Assembly: GCF_000018885.1 (NCBI RefSeq)
Contig: NC_010168.1
Span: 2,356,001-2,420,000 of the forward strand
Length of the DNA: 64,000 nucleotides
Direction of reading: 5' to 3'
DNA from: Renibacterium salmoninarum ATCC 33209
GTDB lineage: Bacteria > Actinomycetota > Actinomycetes > Actinomycetales > Micrococcaceae
Shown: piece after piece, positions 18,403 to 27,975 of the stretch
Layout: the number at the start of each line of letters is the position of its first letter
Position numbering within the stretch: position 1 is the stretch's first letter
Notes under the pieces: generated by a model
The model's database searches: none
Told to the model about the DNA's origin: nothing
What the model saw: the letters and a program-made list of their open reading frames with translations, nothing else
Translations under genes and position numbers: made by a program

Positions 18403-18546
18403 CTTGTCCCTCCCCCACAGCGCTACAGGATTCTCTGCCTGGCGCTTCGCCTCAACGCGATTGTATCTCGTGACCATTCCCGACCTTAGTAGCATTGCCA
18501 GGTCCCGGCAGGGTCGCTGTCTGCGGTCGGGCTGATGCCACCCCCC

Positions 18547-19755
18547 CTAGTTCAGCTCAGGTTTTCGCACGCGCGGAATCCAGTACCAAAGCACTGCCGC
18601 CGCCGCGAAACCGAGCAGACCAGTTGCACCAATGCCTAAGCCAAAGGTGGCTATCGCGGTAATTCCCGAAAGCAATGCGGGTCCAGAAAACGAGCCCAAA
18701 TCGGACAAAAACCGCCAAATACCAAGAAATTGCGCTCGCCCAGCATTCGGTGAGTAATCAGCTCCCAGCGTCATGATCATGCCGGCTCCAATTCCGTTGC
18801 CAAAGCCGATCAGTAGCGAGACGAGAAGCAAACTCACCGCACCCACTGTCAATGGCATCACGATGAGCGACACCGCCATAATCACCATCGACGGCACCGC
18901 GACCCAAGCCCTTCCGCGGCGGTCCATCACTTTCCCCGCCGGGTAAAAGACGAGCATGTCTATCGCGCCGGAGAGACCGTAAATCAAAGAAGTCGTTGTT
19001 GCGTCTAAGCCAAGCCCTTCAGCCCAAAGCGGGATCACTACTTGCCTCGAGGAACGCACGGCACTGACTAAAAGCACGCCGAGGCCCAGGGTGAGGAAAA
19101 CATGTTTGTGCGAGGTGAGGATCTCGCGGAGTTTTGGCGAGGGAAGCTGCGCACCAGCACCACCTGCATGCACGAGGTCCGGCATACTCAGCGCGATCGT
19201 CCCGGCCACGATAACTGCTCCTACGCCAACCCAATAGGCGCCAGAGAGGTGTAGAAAATTGATCGCCAGCGCGCCAATAAACGGACCGATAAAAACACCA
19301 ATACGCATTACGCCGCCCAATGTGGACAGCGCTCGAGCTCGGTATTTTACGGGGACAGCTTCGGTGAGGTATTTCTGCCGGGCCAGGTTAAAGACTGCAG
19401 AGGCTGCGCCAATTAACAAGATTCCTAATCCATAAACCCAGAGATTCGGCGCAACCAGACAGAGCAGCATGGCCACCATGCTCAGCACAGCGGCACCGAC
19501 TATTGCCCAACACTCGCCATATTTGTCGGTGATGATCGACGCCGGAATGTTGCTCAGCAAGGAGCCAATGCCAATCAGCGTCACGATGAGGGCTGCGATT
19601 GCCACTGATGCGCCAAGATCTCTGGCGCTCAAGGCGATTACCGGCAGGATTGCGCCTTCGCCAATTCCAAATAATAACGATGGGCCAAAGGCCGGGAGGG
19701 CAATCTTTTTGAAGCTAAATTCGGCTCCGCCGCTGGCTTGACTCACTCTGGCCAC
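18547..19755 (-). CDS. MFS transporter
   Basis: 402 residues, GTG start, about 12 hydrophobic segments. MFS loop motifs occur after helix 2 (ITDKYGECWA) and in the second half (GKVMDRRGRAWV). The substrate is unknown, and the look is that of small drug or metabolite exporters. Neighbours give no functional clue. Intact. Confidence 0.8.
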   Translation of the reverse strand: MARVSQASGGAEFSFKKIALPAFGPSLLFGIGEGAILPVIALSARDLGASVAIAALIVTLIGIGSLLSNIPASIITDKYGECWAIVGAAVLSMVAMLLCLVAPNLWVYGLGILLIGAASAVFNLARQKYLTEAVPVKYRARALSTLGGVMRIGVFIGPFIGALAINFLHLSGAYWVGVGAVIVAGTIALSMPDLVHAGGAGAQLPSPKLREILTSHKHVFLTLGLGVLLVSAVRSSRQVVIPLWAEGLGLDATTTSLIYGLSGAIDMLVFYPAGKVMDRRGRAWVAVPSMVIMAVSLIVMPLTVGAVSLLLVSLLIGFGNGIGAGMIMTLGADYSPNAGRAQFLGIWRFLSDLGSFSGPALLSGITAIATFGLGIGATGLLGFAAAAVLWYWIPRVRKPELN

Positions 19756-19826
19756 CCTACTCCGACCAGGTCAAGGGTTCGAAAATTCTCGCTACGATGC
19801 TTGCTAGTGCGGAGCCAACGAACTAG

Positions 19827-20654
19827 TTAAGCGCTCTGCCGCAGTCTGGTGATAAACCATCGGGACTGTTCCGGACCATAAGGCAAAATCGGAATCGCCT
19901 TGGTGGCGTCATTTGGTGTTTCTCGAGCCGCCTCCCGCGCCATTCGAATAGCGGTAGACATCGTCTTCGCCATGGTTTTGACGAAGTCGTCGTCGCCCGG
20001 CAGTCCATGACCAGGTACTAAAAATTCGTAGCGATGCCGCAGCGCAGAGAGCTGCCGCAAGGTATCCGCCCAATCTGCCGGATAGGAATCCTCAAAAGAA
20101 GGTTAGGAACCCTGCTCCACCAGATCGCCAGAAAACACTGTGCTCGAAGTGCCCACCAACAAATCTCCGTCAGTATGGCCGCGGCCAAGCGAAAATAGCG
20201 TCGCCGCGCTTCCGCCCAAATCAACTAAGACTGGCTGATCTTTCACTAAAGCATTCGGCAGCACAAGCCTGGCCGCGACGCCTTCATTGGCTGCCATCTC
20301 CGGCTCAGAGCTAGCGTTAACACACTTGCGTTGCGCTTCGCCGCTTTGCGCCATGGTGTTGGCCGCATTCTCGTGCGCCCAAAATTCCAGCGCCCCGGCA
20401 TCGGCAAAAACGGCGTTGCCAAAGAAGTGGTCATAATGCGCGTGGTTGTTCACTACGACCAACGGCAAGGCCGTGATTTCGCGAACGGCAGAGAGTATTT
20501 CAGCACCTTGCCTTGGACCACAGCCAGTGTCGATAACCAAGGCCCGCTCGTTTCCGACGACTAAACCTGTATCGAGTAATTCGCCAGAAGTGCTCAACAC
20601 AAAGTTATGAGAACCGAGTTCACGCCAAGATGCCATGGCCCAATTCTGCCTCAC
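19827..20654 (-). pseudogene. Metallo-beta-lactamase-fold hydrolase with in-frame stop
   Basis: Zinc motif HAHYDH near residue 72 and later metal-site segments (LGRGHTDGD, FSGDL, VPGHG) identify the fold. The reading frame is continuous except for one TAA at 20103-20105 after VEQGS. The same frame resumes with PSFEDSYPADW and runs to 19827. One base change explains the interruption. The stop lies after most of the catalytic residues but before the VPGHG ligand His, so the truncated product is probably inactive. Start is GTG 20654 or ATG 20636. Confidence 0.85.
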
Positions 20655-20660
20655 TAGCCG

Positions 20661-22004
20661 CTAAAGATCGGCCAAGAGCGTCCCAGGATTCTCAATCGCG
20701 TCAGCCACGTAGCGAAGGAACCCGCCTGCCGTCCCGCCGTCGCACACTCGATGATCGAAGACTAAAGTCAGCTCCGTCAGTTTGCGCACGGCCAACTCAC
20801 CGTCCACAACCCAAGGCTTATCGATGATTCGGCCGACGCCCAAGATCGCTGATTCCGGGTAGTTGATAATGGCGGCAGATCCGTCCACACCAAAGACGCC
20901 ATAGTTGTTCAGCGTGAAGGTGCCGCTGGCCAATTCCGCTGGCGTAGCTTTGCCAGAGCGGGCGACGGCGGTCAACCGCCTGATCTCGGCGTCCAGTTCG
21001 CGAGCGCTTAGTTTTTGCGCTGCGCGAACCGACGGCACCATCAAACCGCGCTCAGTCTGGGCCGCGAAGCCGAGGTTCACTCCATCGACCGCGACGATTT
21101 CGCCATTTTCGATCCGAGTATTCAGCTCGGGGAATCGAGCCAGTCCGGCCAACACAAATCGAGCAATAAAAGCCAGAATCCCAGGCGTAGTCTCCGGATT
21201 GATCTTCTTGAGCGAATCACGCATTTGCAGCAGAGCCGTGGCATCTACATCGACCCACACCGTTGCTTCCGGGATTTCCGTCCGGCTTCGGCTCAAGTTC
21301 GCTGCTATGGCCTTACGGATGCCGGTCAGCGGAGTCCGCGAAAGTACCGAGAGCCCCGATCGGGGGTCCAGGCCAGCGCTTTCGGTTGGTGTTGTTGAAC
21401 CTGTTTCCGCTGCGGTTACGGCGGCGCCGGTTAGCTGGAGATCCTGACGCAAAATCAAACCGCCAGGACCTGAGCCAGTGACGCTGTGCAAGGAGATACC
21501 TGAATCACGCGCCAGTTTCCGGACCAATGGTGAAATAACCAGTGGTGCGACTGAGCTCACTCCGACTGCTGCCGCCAAAGCTGGGGCTGCAGGAGTAGCT
21601 TCGGCTTTGCGGGGCCTGGAGCGCGCAGTGGCTGTTTGGCCACTAGTGCCATAACCAATAAGCACATTCCCACTGCCCGCACGCTCTTCTTCACGGTAGC
21701 TTTCGTGCGGATCACGGGCTTCACCGGGCTCTATGGCACGGGAAACCGTGAGGAAAGGCTTTCCCACATCCATCAATTGCCCCTCGGAACCATGCAAGAT
21801 GGCTACGAAGCCGGCAAACGGCGAGGGAACTTCTACGAGCGACTTGGCCGTTTCGACTTCGGCAATCGGCTGATCGATCACCAAGGTATCCCCCTCGGAG
21901 ACCAACCAGCGAACAAGTTCAGCTTCGGTCAGCCCTTCGCCCAAATCAGGGAGCAGGAAGACCTGCTGGTTGCCAGTGCTTTGCGTACTAATCGTGGCAC
22001 TCAC
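20661..22004 (-). CDS. bkdB: Branched-chain keto acid dehydrogenase E2 (dihydrolipoyl acyltransferase)
   Basis: 447 residues from GTG 22004, which has GGAGG upstream and overlaps the E1-beta stop. An N-terminal lipoyl domain (EVETAKSLVEV, lipoyl Lys near residue 50), a linker, a peripheral subunit-binding domain (SPLVRKLARDSGISLHSVTGSGPGG) and a catalytic domain ending in DHRVCDGG with the active-site His are present. It is the core of the complex oxidising branched-chain 2-keto acids to acyl-CoA primers for iso/anteiso fatty acids. It is last in an E1a-E1b-E2 operon with 4-base overlaps. E3 is not in the window. Confidence 0.88.
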   Translation of the reverse strand: MSATISTQSTGNQQVFLLPDLGEGLTEAELVRWLVSEGDTLVIDQPIAEVETAKSLVEVPSPFAGFVAILHGSEGQLMDVGKPFLTVSRAIEPGEARDPHESYREEERAGSGNVLIGYGTSGQTATARSRPRKAEATPAAPALAAAVGVSSVAPLVISPLVRKLARDSGISLHSVTGSGPGGLILRQDLQLTGAAVTAAETGSTTPTESAGLDPRSGLSVLSRTPLTGIRKAIAANLSRSRTEIPEATVWVDVDATALLQMRDSLKKINPETTPGILAFIARFVLAGLARFPELNTRIENGEIVAVDGVNLGFAAQTERGLMVPSVRAAQKLSARELDAEIRRLTAVARSGKATPAELASGTFTLNNYGVFGVDGSAAIINYPESAILGVGRIIDKPWVVDGELAVRKLTELTLVFDHRVCDGGTAGGFLRYVADAIENPGTLLADL

Positions 22005-23050
22005 AACGAGTCCTCCCATTGCAACTCGTCAACGGCGTCAAGAATCCGGTCGGCACCGGGCAGGAAGAAAATCTCAAGCTTGGGGGCCGGGTATGGCACA
22101 TCAAAACCAGTTACCCGGCGCACCGGTGCCGCCAACGAATGGAAACAACGTTCTTGCACCCGAGCCACAATTTCGGCGGCCATTGAGGCAAAGCCAGGCG
22201 CCTCAGCAATAACCACGGCTCGACCGGTCTTGCGCACCGAAGCGCACACCGTCTCGTCGTCAAACGGAGTCAGCGACCGGACGTCGATAACTTCGAGCGA
22301 ACGGCCCTCGCCCGCAGCGATATCAGCAGCGGTAAGCGCGGCAGCAACCGAAGGCCCGTAGGCGATGAGCGTCGCATCGGTGCCTTCGCGCGCAACAACG
22401 GCTTTGCCGATGCTTTGTTTGGCTTTGCCCGGCCACTCAGCAGCCAAAGCTGCTAGATCTACGGTGTCCTTGGAGAAATAGAGCTTCTTGGGCTCAAGGA
22501 AAATAATTGGATCGTCAGAAGCAATTGCGTCGCGCAGCATGGTGTAAGCATCAGCAACCGTCGACGGCGTAAGCACCGTCAGCCCCGGTGTATGGACGTA
22601 GTACGCCTCGGACGAGTCGCAGTGGTGCTCGACGCCGCCGATGCCGCCCGCGTAGGGAATCCGGATCACCATGGGCAGCCGAACTGAACCTCTGGTTCGA
22701 TTAGCCATCTTGGCAACATGGCTGACTACCTGCTGAAAGGCCGGGTAAGCGAAAGCATCGAACTGCATTTCAACAACAGGACGCATACCGTTCATGGCCA
22801 TACCAATCGCCATGCCCACAATGCCAGATTCCGCCAGCGGGGTATCAAAGCAGCGCTGGTCGCCAAAGCGCGCGGTGAGCTCGTCCGTGATGCGGAAAAC
22901 ACCGCCCAGGGTGCCAACGTCTTCGCCAAGCATCAAGACTGACTCGTCCAGGACCATCGAATCAGCGAGCGCCTGGTTGAGCGCTTTCGCAAAAGTCGTA
23001 GGGACTGCCTGACTAGTTTGTGCCTGTGCGGCATCTGCGACGGCGGTCAT
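22001..23050 (-). CDS. bkdA2: Branched-chain keto acid dehydrogenase E1 beta subunit
   Basis: 349 residues. Transketolase pyrimidine-domain features are present: MLGEDVGTLGGVFRIT, FDTPLAESGIVGMAIGMA and FDAFAYPAFQQVVSHVAKM, then the C-terminal domain VIDVRSLTPFDDETV. It forms the heterotetrameric E1 with the preceding gene product. Overlaps its neighbours by 4 bases on both sides. Intact. Confidence 0.9.
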   Translation of the reverse strand: MTAVADAAQAQTSQAVPTTFAKALNQALADSMVLDESVLMLGEDVGTLGGVFRITDELTARFGDQRCFDTPLAESGIVGMAIGMAMNGMRPVVEMQFDAFAYPAFQQVVSHVAKMANRTRGSVRLPMVIRIPYAGGIGGVEHHCDSSEAYYVHTPGLTVLTPSTVADAYTMLRDAIASDDPIIFLEPKKLYFSKDTVDLAALAAEWPGKAKQSIGKAVVAREGTDATLIAYGPSVAAALTAADIAAGEGRSLEVIDVRSLTPFDDETVCASVRKTGRAVVIAEAPGFASMAAEIVARVQERCFHSLAAPVRRVTGFDVPYPAPKLEIFFLPGADRILDAVDELQWEDSL

Positions 23051-24225
23051 GAGGCGTTTCCTTCGCGTCGGAGTTCTTCCGCGAGCTGAGCTGATTGCTC
23101 ATCGAGCTGCGGGTTTGGTTCGGTGTACAGGAATCGGAAAAGATCTTGCGGGTCAATGTCCGGCTCCGAGTTCATGCCGTCACGCAACTGCGTGGCAACG
23201 ATTTCGGCGCGAGCGACGATCTCGGCCTCGCCGTCGTCGTCAAGCAGCGCTTCAGCGCGCAAGAAAGCACGCATTCTGGCCACTGGATCTTTCTCTAGCC
23301 ATTCGGCAACTTCGCTGTCTTGACGGTATCTCGTGGCATCATCGGCATTGGTATGCGATTGAATCCGGTAAGTATTGGCCTCTACCAATAGCGGGCCAGA
23401 GCCTTCCCGGGCTAGGGCAACCGCGCGCTTCAAAACGGCGAGCAGGGCGACGACGTCGTTACCGTCTACGTGTTCGCCTGCCATCCCGTAACCCACGGCT
23501 TTGTGCGCCAGCGACGGCGCAACTGACTGCTGAGCGAGCGGAACCGAGATTGCGTATTTATTGTTTTGCACAAAAAAGATCACCGGCAAATTGAACACTG
23601 CGGCAAAGTTCAGCGCCTCGTGAAAATCGCCTTCACTCGTGGCCCCGTCACCGCACAACGCCATCACTACAGTGTTTTCACCCCGCAGTTTCGCCGCATG
23701 CGCTACGCCGACTGCGTGGAGTAGCTGGGTGGTTAGCGGGGTGCATTGGATGCCCACCTTGTATTTCATCGGGTCATAGCCACCGTGCCAGTCACCGCGG
23801 AAAAGTGTCATCGCCTCCACCGGATCAACGCCACGGCTCATCACGGCCACAGCGTCCCGGTAGGTTGGGAAGAGCCAGTCGCCCTCATCAAGGCACAGCG
23901 CGGCCGCGACTTGGCAGGCTTCTTGGCCGTGGCTTGACGGGTAAACAGCCATTCGCCCTTGCCGAACTAAGGCAGAGTTTTGGTCGTTGAATCGACGTCC
24001 GATGACCAGCTGAGCATAGGCCTCTAATAGTGCGGCATCGTCGGGCACCGGGTACTCGTGCCCAGCTTGGCGTAAACCAGGCTCCGAGCGGCGCCCTTGC
24101 GGGTCCACCATTTGGATCTGTTCATGCGCCGGGAGCATGTAGTCCTCGACACTGATGCCAAAGGCCTGACTCACGCTCTTCAGCTGATTTTCTTGCTCTG
24201 CGGAGATCGTCATCGTTCCGTCCAT
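23047..24225 (-). CDS. bkdA1: Branched-chain keto acid dehydrogenase E1 alpha subunit
   Basis: 392 residues. The thiamine-diphosphate motif is CGDGATSEGDFHEALNFAAVFNLPVIFFVQNN. Also present are YPSSHGQEACQVA and YRIQSHTNADDATRY with the phosphorylation-loop region. It decarboxylates the branched-chain 2-keto acid. First gene of the operon. ATG 24213 is an alternative start. It is divergent from an Lrp/AsnC gene 174 bases away, a common regulator arrangement for bkd operons. Confidence 0.9.
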   Translation of the reverse strand: MDGTMTISAEQENQLKSVSQAFGISVEDYMLPAHEQIQMVDPQGRRSEPGLRQAGHEYPVPDDAALLEAYAQLVIGRRFNDQNSALVRQGRMAVYPSSHGQEACQVAAALCLDEGDWLFPTYRDAVAVMSRGVDPVEAMTLFRGDWHGGYDPMKYKVGIQCTPLTTQLLHAVGVAHAAKLRGENTVVMALCGDGATSEGDFHEALNFAAVFNLPVIFFVQNNKYAISVPLAQQSVAPSLAHKAVGYGMAGEHVDGNDVVALLAVLKRAVALAREGSGPLLVEANTYRIQSHTNADDATRYRQDSEVAEWLEKDPVARMRAFLRAEALLDDDGEAEIVARAEIVATQLRDGMNSEPDIDPQDLFRFLYTEPNPQLDEQSAQLAEELRREGNAS

Positions 24226-24244
24226 TCGTCGCGCTGCTAGATTG

Positions 24245-24268
24245 CAGTATGACTTCCAGTATGACTTT
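24245..24268. repeat. 12-bp direct repeat in the bkd/Lrp intergenic region
   Basis: Two adjacent 12-base copies (cagtatgactt plus c or t) directly upstream of the bkd operon. They could be part of a regulator-binding region, but the size also fits a slippage duplication. Confidence 0.5.
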
Positions 24269-24399
24269 TTTTAGACTTTATCCGCTAGCTGAGACTCAAT
24301 GAGAAGACGAAATGAATCAAAAGGTGTGTTTTTGAAGATAGACTGTTAACGTGACTCACATTACAGCCGCTGTTCTGGACATATCGCTGGCGCAACATC

Positions 24400-24855
24400 A
24401 TGACTGAGCTGCCAGTATCGGCCCCGCTGGATGAAGTAGACCGGCAAATTCTCGCCGAACTCACCCAAGATGGCCGGATTTCAATTAGTGCTTTAGCTGA
24501 AAAAGTTCACATCAGCCGCGCACACGCTTACCACCGAGTAAGCCAGCTGAGCGAGCGTGGCGTGTTGACCAAGTTTGCCGCCGTCATTGATCCAATCAAG
24601 GCCGGGCTCAAGTCCTCCGCCTATGTGACGCTTAAAGTGAAACAGCATTCTTGGCGTGAGCTGCGCGAGTCGCTAAAGACGATTGACGAGGTGCACCATA
24701 TTGCGCTGGTCGGTGGCGACTTCGACGTGATACTGCTGGTCCGGGCCGAGGATAACGAGCACCTGCGCAGGCTTGTTTTTGACCGGCTACAGTCGATGCC
24801 CGGCGTCTTAGATACCCAGACCTATCTGATTTTCGACGACGTAGATTCGTGCTGA
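24400..24855 (+). CDS. Lrp/AsnC-family regulator (probable bkd regulator)
   Basis: 151 residues. The helix-turn-helix region is DEVDRQILAELTQDGRISISALAEKVHISRAHAYHRVSQLSERGVL, and the RAM ligand domain follows (HHIALVGGDFDVILLVRAED). It is transcribed divergently from the bkd operon, which suggests control by branched-chain amino acids or keto acids. A short GTGACTCAC palindrome lies at 24351-24359 in the shared intergenic region. Intact. Confidence 0.82.
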   Translation: MTELPVSAPLDEVDRQILAELTQDGRISISALAEKVHISRAHAYHRVSQLSERGVLTKFAAVIDPIKAGLKSSAYVTLKVKQHSWRELRESLKTIDEVHHIALVGGDFDVILLVRAEDNEHLRRLVFDRLQSMPGVLDTQTYLIFDDVDSC

Positions 24856-25007
24856 TTGCAACGCCGACGTGGCTGGCTGGAAGCAAGTCACCTCGAGCGG
24901 CGCAGAAGTAAGCCCCCTATCTGGCTCAGATGTAATCGGATGCCGGCGCTTCACCAGTTCTCGATACAGTTGTCAAAGAATGGGATACCGGGGCTGGAAA
25001 GGTCGCC

Positions 25008-25292
25008 ATGAGAGAGTTTAAACTTGCCGTTGATTGGGGTATGGGATGGCCGCTCAACGACATTATGTCCATCGAGCCCCGACCAAATTGGGATTCTCTC
25101 ATCACTCCCGAGCTCAAGAAACGCATGTTCGCTTGGGGTAAGTACTTCAATGATCACGCGGATCTCGAATCAGGCAGCTTTCTTAGTGAAGAAAAGCGTA
25201 AATGGTTTGACCTTGAAGGCGTGCGCATCCTCAACGACCTTAATGATCAGGCGGGACATCTATATAAGTTCAGGCTCGAACTCTGGTTCTAA
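25008..25292 (+). CDS. Small hypothetical protein
   Basis: 94 residues beginning MREFKLAVDWGMGWPLNDIM. It has one ordered-looking domain rich in Trp, Asp and Leu, with PNWDSLITPELKKRMFAWGKYFNDHAD. No membrane segment or signal peptide. The protein-like composition and a plausible ribosome site (GAAAGG) support a real gene. I do not recognise a family or function. A palindromic repeat related to that at DUF559 gene 1 lies about 50 bases downstream. Confidence 0.6.
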   Translation: MREFKLAVDWGMGWPLNDIMSIEPRPNWDSLITPELKKRMFAWGKYFNDHADLESGSFLSEEKRKWFDLEGVRILNDLNDQAGHLYKFRLELWF

Positions 25293-25343
25293 ATATCTCA
25301 GCCCGCTACCGGCGCATTCCGACGTCGGGTTTTCGCACATCCG

Positions 25344-25418
25344 ACCACTTTTACGCTCCAAATCCTGGCAGCAGCGCGGTCAACGATATGGATTTCTGCC
25401 AAAAAGTGGTGAGCGGTG
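25344..25418. repeat. Orphan palindromic repeat related to the one at DUF559 gene 1
   Basis: The right half, 25399-25418, matches 18 of 20 bases of 6985-7004. The short inverted partner accactttt (25344-25352) lies 49 bases away from aaaagtggt (25402-25410). There is no DUF559 gene here. The other bases of 25293-25483 show nothing recognisable. Confidence 0.7.
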
Positions 25419-25483
25419 TACAGGCACCCGTGACTAAGCATTAGTCGACGCTCTCCAGCGGACGCTAAAGATACACTGTTGCC

Positions 25484-25954
25484 GTGACCGACGTTGTCTT
25501 GAAACTGATCGATCGCGAGCTGGCCGAGCGGGTGCTGCAGAACGCTCCACTGCCAACAGATCGTTGGGCACCGGACTATCCATGGCCAGATGAGCTTGAT
25601 GCGATGCGGATGTTTTTGGCCCAGCCCCTTCCGGAGCCAGCCGTCTTTGGTATTTACACCATCCGGGATCAACACAGTGGTCTCGCGATTGGCGGCATTG
25701 GTTTCTTCGGCCCGCCGGATGACGACGGCGCGGTCACCATTGGCTACAACGTGGTCCCTTCAGCGCGAGGCAATCACATGGCAAGCAACGCGGTAGCTCG
25801 GATCATCGAGATTGCCACGCAGGCAGGCGCGCGCTGTGTTCAAGCGGTGACCGATCTAGACAACGCAACCTCGCAAGCCGTGCTTCTCAAGAATGGCTTC
25901 AACGAAGTCCGCCGAGACGAGGTACAGGCCTATTTCGAGCGCTTTACGGTGTGA
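25484..25954 (+). CDS. GNAT-family N-acetyltransferase
   Basis: 156 residues, GTG start. The acetyl-CoA loop region is visible as VTIGYNVVPSARGNHMASNAVARIIEIA, followed by CVQAVTDLDNATSQAVLLKNGF, a RimJ-like ending. The substrate is unknown. Its 3' end overlaps the convergent paaG stop by 11 bases. Intact. Confidence 0.75.
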   Translation: MTDVVLKLIDRELAERVLQNAPLPTDRWAPDYPWPDELDAMRMFLAQPLPEPAVFGIYTIRDQHSGLAIGGIGFFGPPDDDGAVTIGYNVVPSARGNHMASNAVARIIEIATQAGARCVQAVTDLDNATSQAVLLKNGFNEVRRDEVQAYFERFTV

Positions 25955-26735
25955 AGTTCGGAGCGCGTTTTTCCAAAAACGCGGCCATACCTTCTTTGTA
26001 GTTGTCCGTGCTCACAATTGCGCCTTGGGTTTTGTTCTCTAGGTCCAGTGCGTCCCAGAATCCGAGCCGTTGATCGCGGATCGCCTCAACGAGCTTTTTG
26101 CCATCTTGGTAGGCGTTAATCGGACCGCGTGAAACTCGTTGCACGATCTTACGAGTTTCTTCTAAAAGCGTCTCGGTAGGGAATGCTCTGCTGAAGAGCC
26201 CGGAACGTACCGCTTCAGCGCCACTCATGAGATCTGCGGTGTAGATCAGATCCAGCGTCCGATGTGTGCCCAGCCGTTCAGTGAAAAGCCAGTGTCCGCC
26301 CGCGTCCAACACCATGCCCAGGTCCGCAAAAGGCGAACCGATCTTGGCATCTTCGGCGAGATAGACGACGTCGGCCGCGATCAGCAAGCCTAGCCCGGCA
26401 CCTAACGCTGCCCCCTGCGCCGCGGCAAAACTCGGTCCAGGAAAGTTCATAATCGCCTGCATCGCAGGCACGATCTTCTCTTCCAGAAAAGCTAGCGCGT
26501 TGTCGTTCTCAATATCGACGCCGCCCAAATCGCGACCGGCACAAAATGCCCTACCTTCACCACGCAATAGCAGCACTTTCGCTTGCCCGTCGGCGGCAGA
26601 TGCCGAGGCACGTTCAACGGCCGCACGCAGGTCGACGAAAGCCTGGGCACTCATTGCGTTGAGCTTCTTCGGTGCGTTCAGAACCACCTCAGCTACGCCG
26701 TCGGCTATGGTCAGCTCAATCATGCTGGTCTCCAT
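25944..26735 (-). CDS. paaG: Enoyl-CoA hydratase/isomerase, PaaG-like
   Basis: 263 residues. Crotonase fold: AFCAGRDLGG oxyanion segment, AAAQGAALGAGLGLLIAADVV and GMVLDAGGHW, where the Asp matches the catalytic Asp of PaaG isomerases. The C-terminus NYKEGMAAFLEKRAPNF also resembles PaaG. It would isomerise ring-1,2-epoxyphenylacetyl-CoA to oxepin-CoA. It is the last gene of the paaABCDE operon, 41 bases after paaE. Intact. Confidence 0.78.
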   Translation of the reverse strand: METSMIELTIADGVAEVVLNAPKKLNAMSAQAFVDLRAAVERASASAADGQAKVLLLRGEGRAFCAGRDLGGVDIENDNALAFLEEKIVPAMQAIMNFPGPSFAAAQGAALGAGLGLLIAADVVYLAEDAKIGSPFADLGMVLDAGGHWLFTERLGTHRTLDLIYTADLMSGAEAVRSGLFSRAFPTETLLEETRKIVQRVSRGPINAYQDGKKLVEAIRDQRLGFWDALDLENKTQGAIVSTDNYKEGMAAFLEKRAPNFTP

Positions 26736-26776
26736 CGAATTCCCTTCTGGTTTTCGTGCCGGATTTTCGTGCCGAA

Positions 26777-27973
26777 TTAGACGTCGTAATCAACCGTGAC
26801 AGCGCCGGACGTCGGATGTGCTTGGCAGGTCAACACGTAGCCCCTAGCCAACTCATCCGGCTCCAAGGCATAGTTTTCCACCATCTCTACCGTGCCGTAG
26901 ACCACTTTTGCACGGCAAGTGCCACAGACTCCGCCAGCGCAAGCGAATGGCACGTCTGGTCGGACCCGCAATGCGGCGTTCAAGATTGACTCGCGAGCAT
27001 GCGTCGGGCTTTTGACCGAGCCCTTGAGCCCGTCCAGAGTAAAGGTGATGTCGAAACTATCGTCCGATTCGTCAACGACCACTGGCCGGCCAACCTGGCC
27101 TTCCGGACGTTCTGGTTTGCCGGTCGTAAAGAGTTCAAATCGAATCTTCTCAGCAGCAACCCCACGCTCAGCAAGCGTGTCGCGGCACAACTGCACTAGC
27201 TCAAAAGGACCACACAGAAACCATTCATCAATCTGGTCTACTCGCAGCACATTACTCAAGATGCTCTGCAGTGTTTCAGCGTCGATCCGACCGGACAGCA
27301 AAGGCGCAATGCGTTGCTCGCGCGAAAGCACATGGTGCAAAGCAAACCGCGCCGGGTATTGGTCCTTCAGATCTGCAAGCTCTTCCAAGAACATCACGTC
27401 CATCGCCGCTTTGTTCGCGTAGATCAAATCGAAGCGGTTCCGGGCATCCACAGCCAAAAGCGTTCGCGCAATGGCAATTACGGGAGTGATTCCGGAGCCG
27501 GCCGAAATCGCAACGAAGGAGCCACCGTCTTGCGGAAAGCCCGGAATTGCCGCCAAATCTTCTGGGCGGTTCAAGTCAGTGAGTACGTTGTGGTGCTTCG
27601 AAGTAAAAGCACCCATCGGGCTCATAACATCGAGGCGATACCCTGCCGCAAGTTCCGAGTTAGCCCAGGTGGAAAACCTGCCACCCAAGTTTTTTTTGAC
27701 CGCAACTCGAATTTCGCTGCTGCCGTCGTCGAACGTCTTTGGCTCAGTGCAAATTGAATAGCTACGGCGAAGCTCTTTCAACTCCCCCGAATCGTCCGGC
27801 AGTTCGGTACGCAGCGCCACATATTGGCCCGGTAAGTAGTCGAACTGTCCGGTCAAATCAGCTGGAACTTCGAAGGCAACTTCGATCGCGTCTGCGGTGA
27901 GCCGACGGACTTCTTTGACCGTCAACGAATGAAAACTAGCCCGCCGATTCGCTGGCTTGCGGATAACCGCCAT
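26777..27973 (-). CDS. paaE: Phenylacetyl-CoA epoxidase reductase subunit
   Basis: 398 residues from ATG 27973 (MAVIRKPANRRASFHS); the longer open frame upstream overlaps paaD and is rejected. Domains in order: FAD-binding (RRSYSICTEP), NAD(P)H-binding (AGSGITPVIAIARTLL, FLCGPFELVQ) and a C-terminal plant-type [2Fe-2S] ferredoxin (CAGGVCGTCRAKV plus a later Cys in LTCQAHP). It passes electrons from NADPH to the PaaA di-iron centre. Intact. Confidence 0.92.
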   Translation of the reverse strand: MAVIRKPANRRASFHSLTVKEVRRLTADAIEVAFEVPADLTGQFDYLPGQYVALRTELPDDSGELKELRRSYSICTEPKTFDDGSSEIRVAVKKNLGGRFSTWANSELAAGYRLDVMSPMGAFTSKHHNVLTDLNRPEDLAAIPGFPQDGGSFVAISAGSGITPVIAIARTLLAVDARNRFDLIYANKAAMDVMFLEELADLKDQYPARFALHHVLSREQRIAPLLSGRIDAETLQSILSNVLRVDQIDEWFLCGPFELVQLCRDTLAERGVAAEKIRFELFTTGKPERPEGQVGRPVVVDESDDSFDITFTLDGLKGSVKSPTHARESILNAALRVRPDVPFACAGGVCGTCRAKVVYGTVEMVENYALEPDELARGYVLTCQAHPTSGAVTVDYDV

Positions 27974-27975
27974 AG

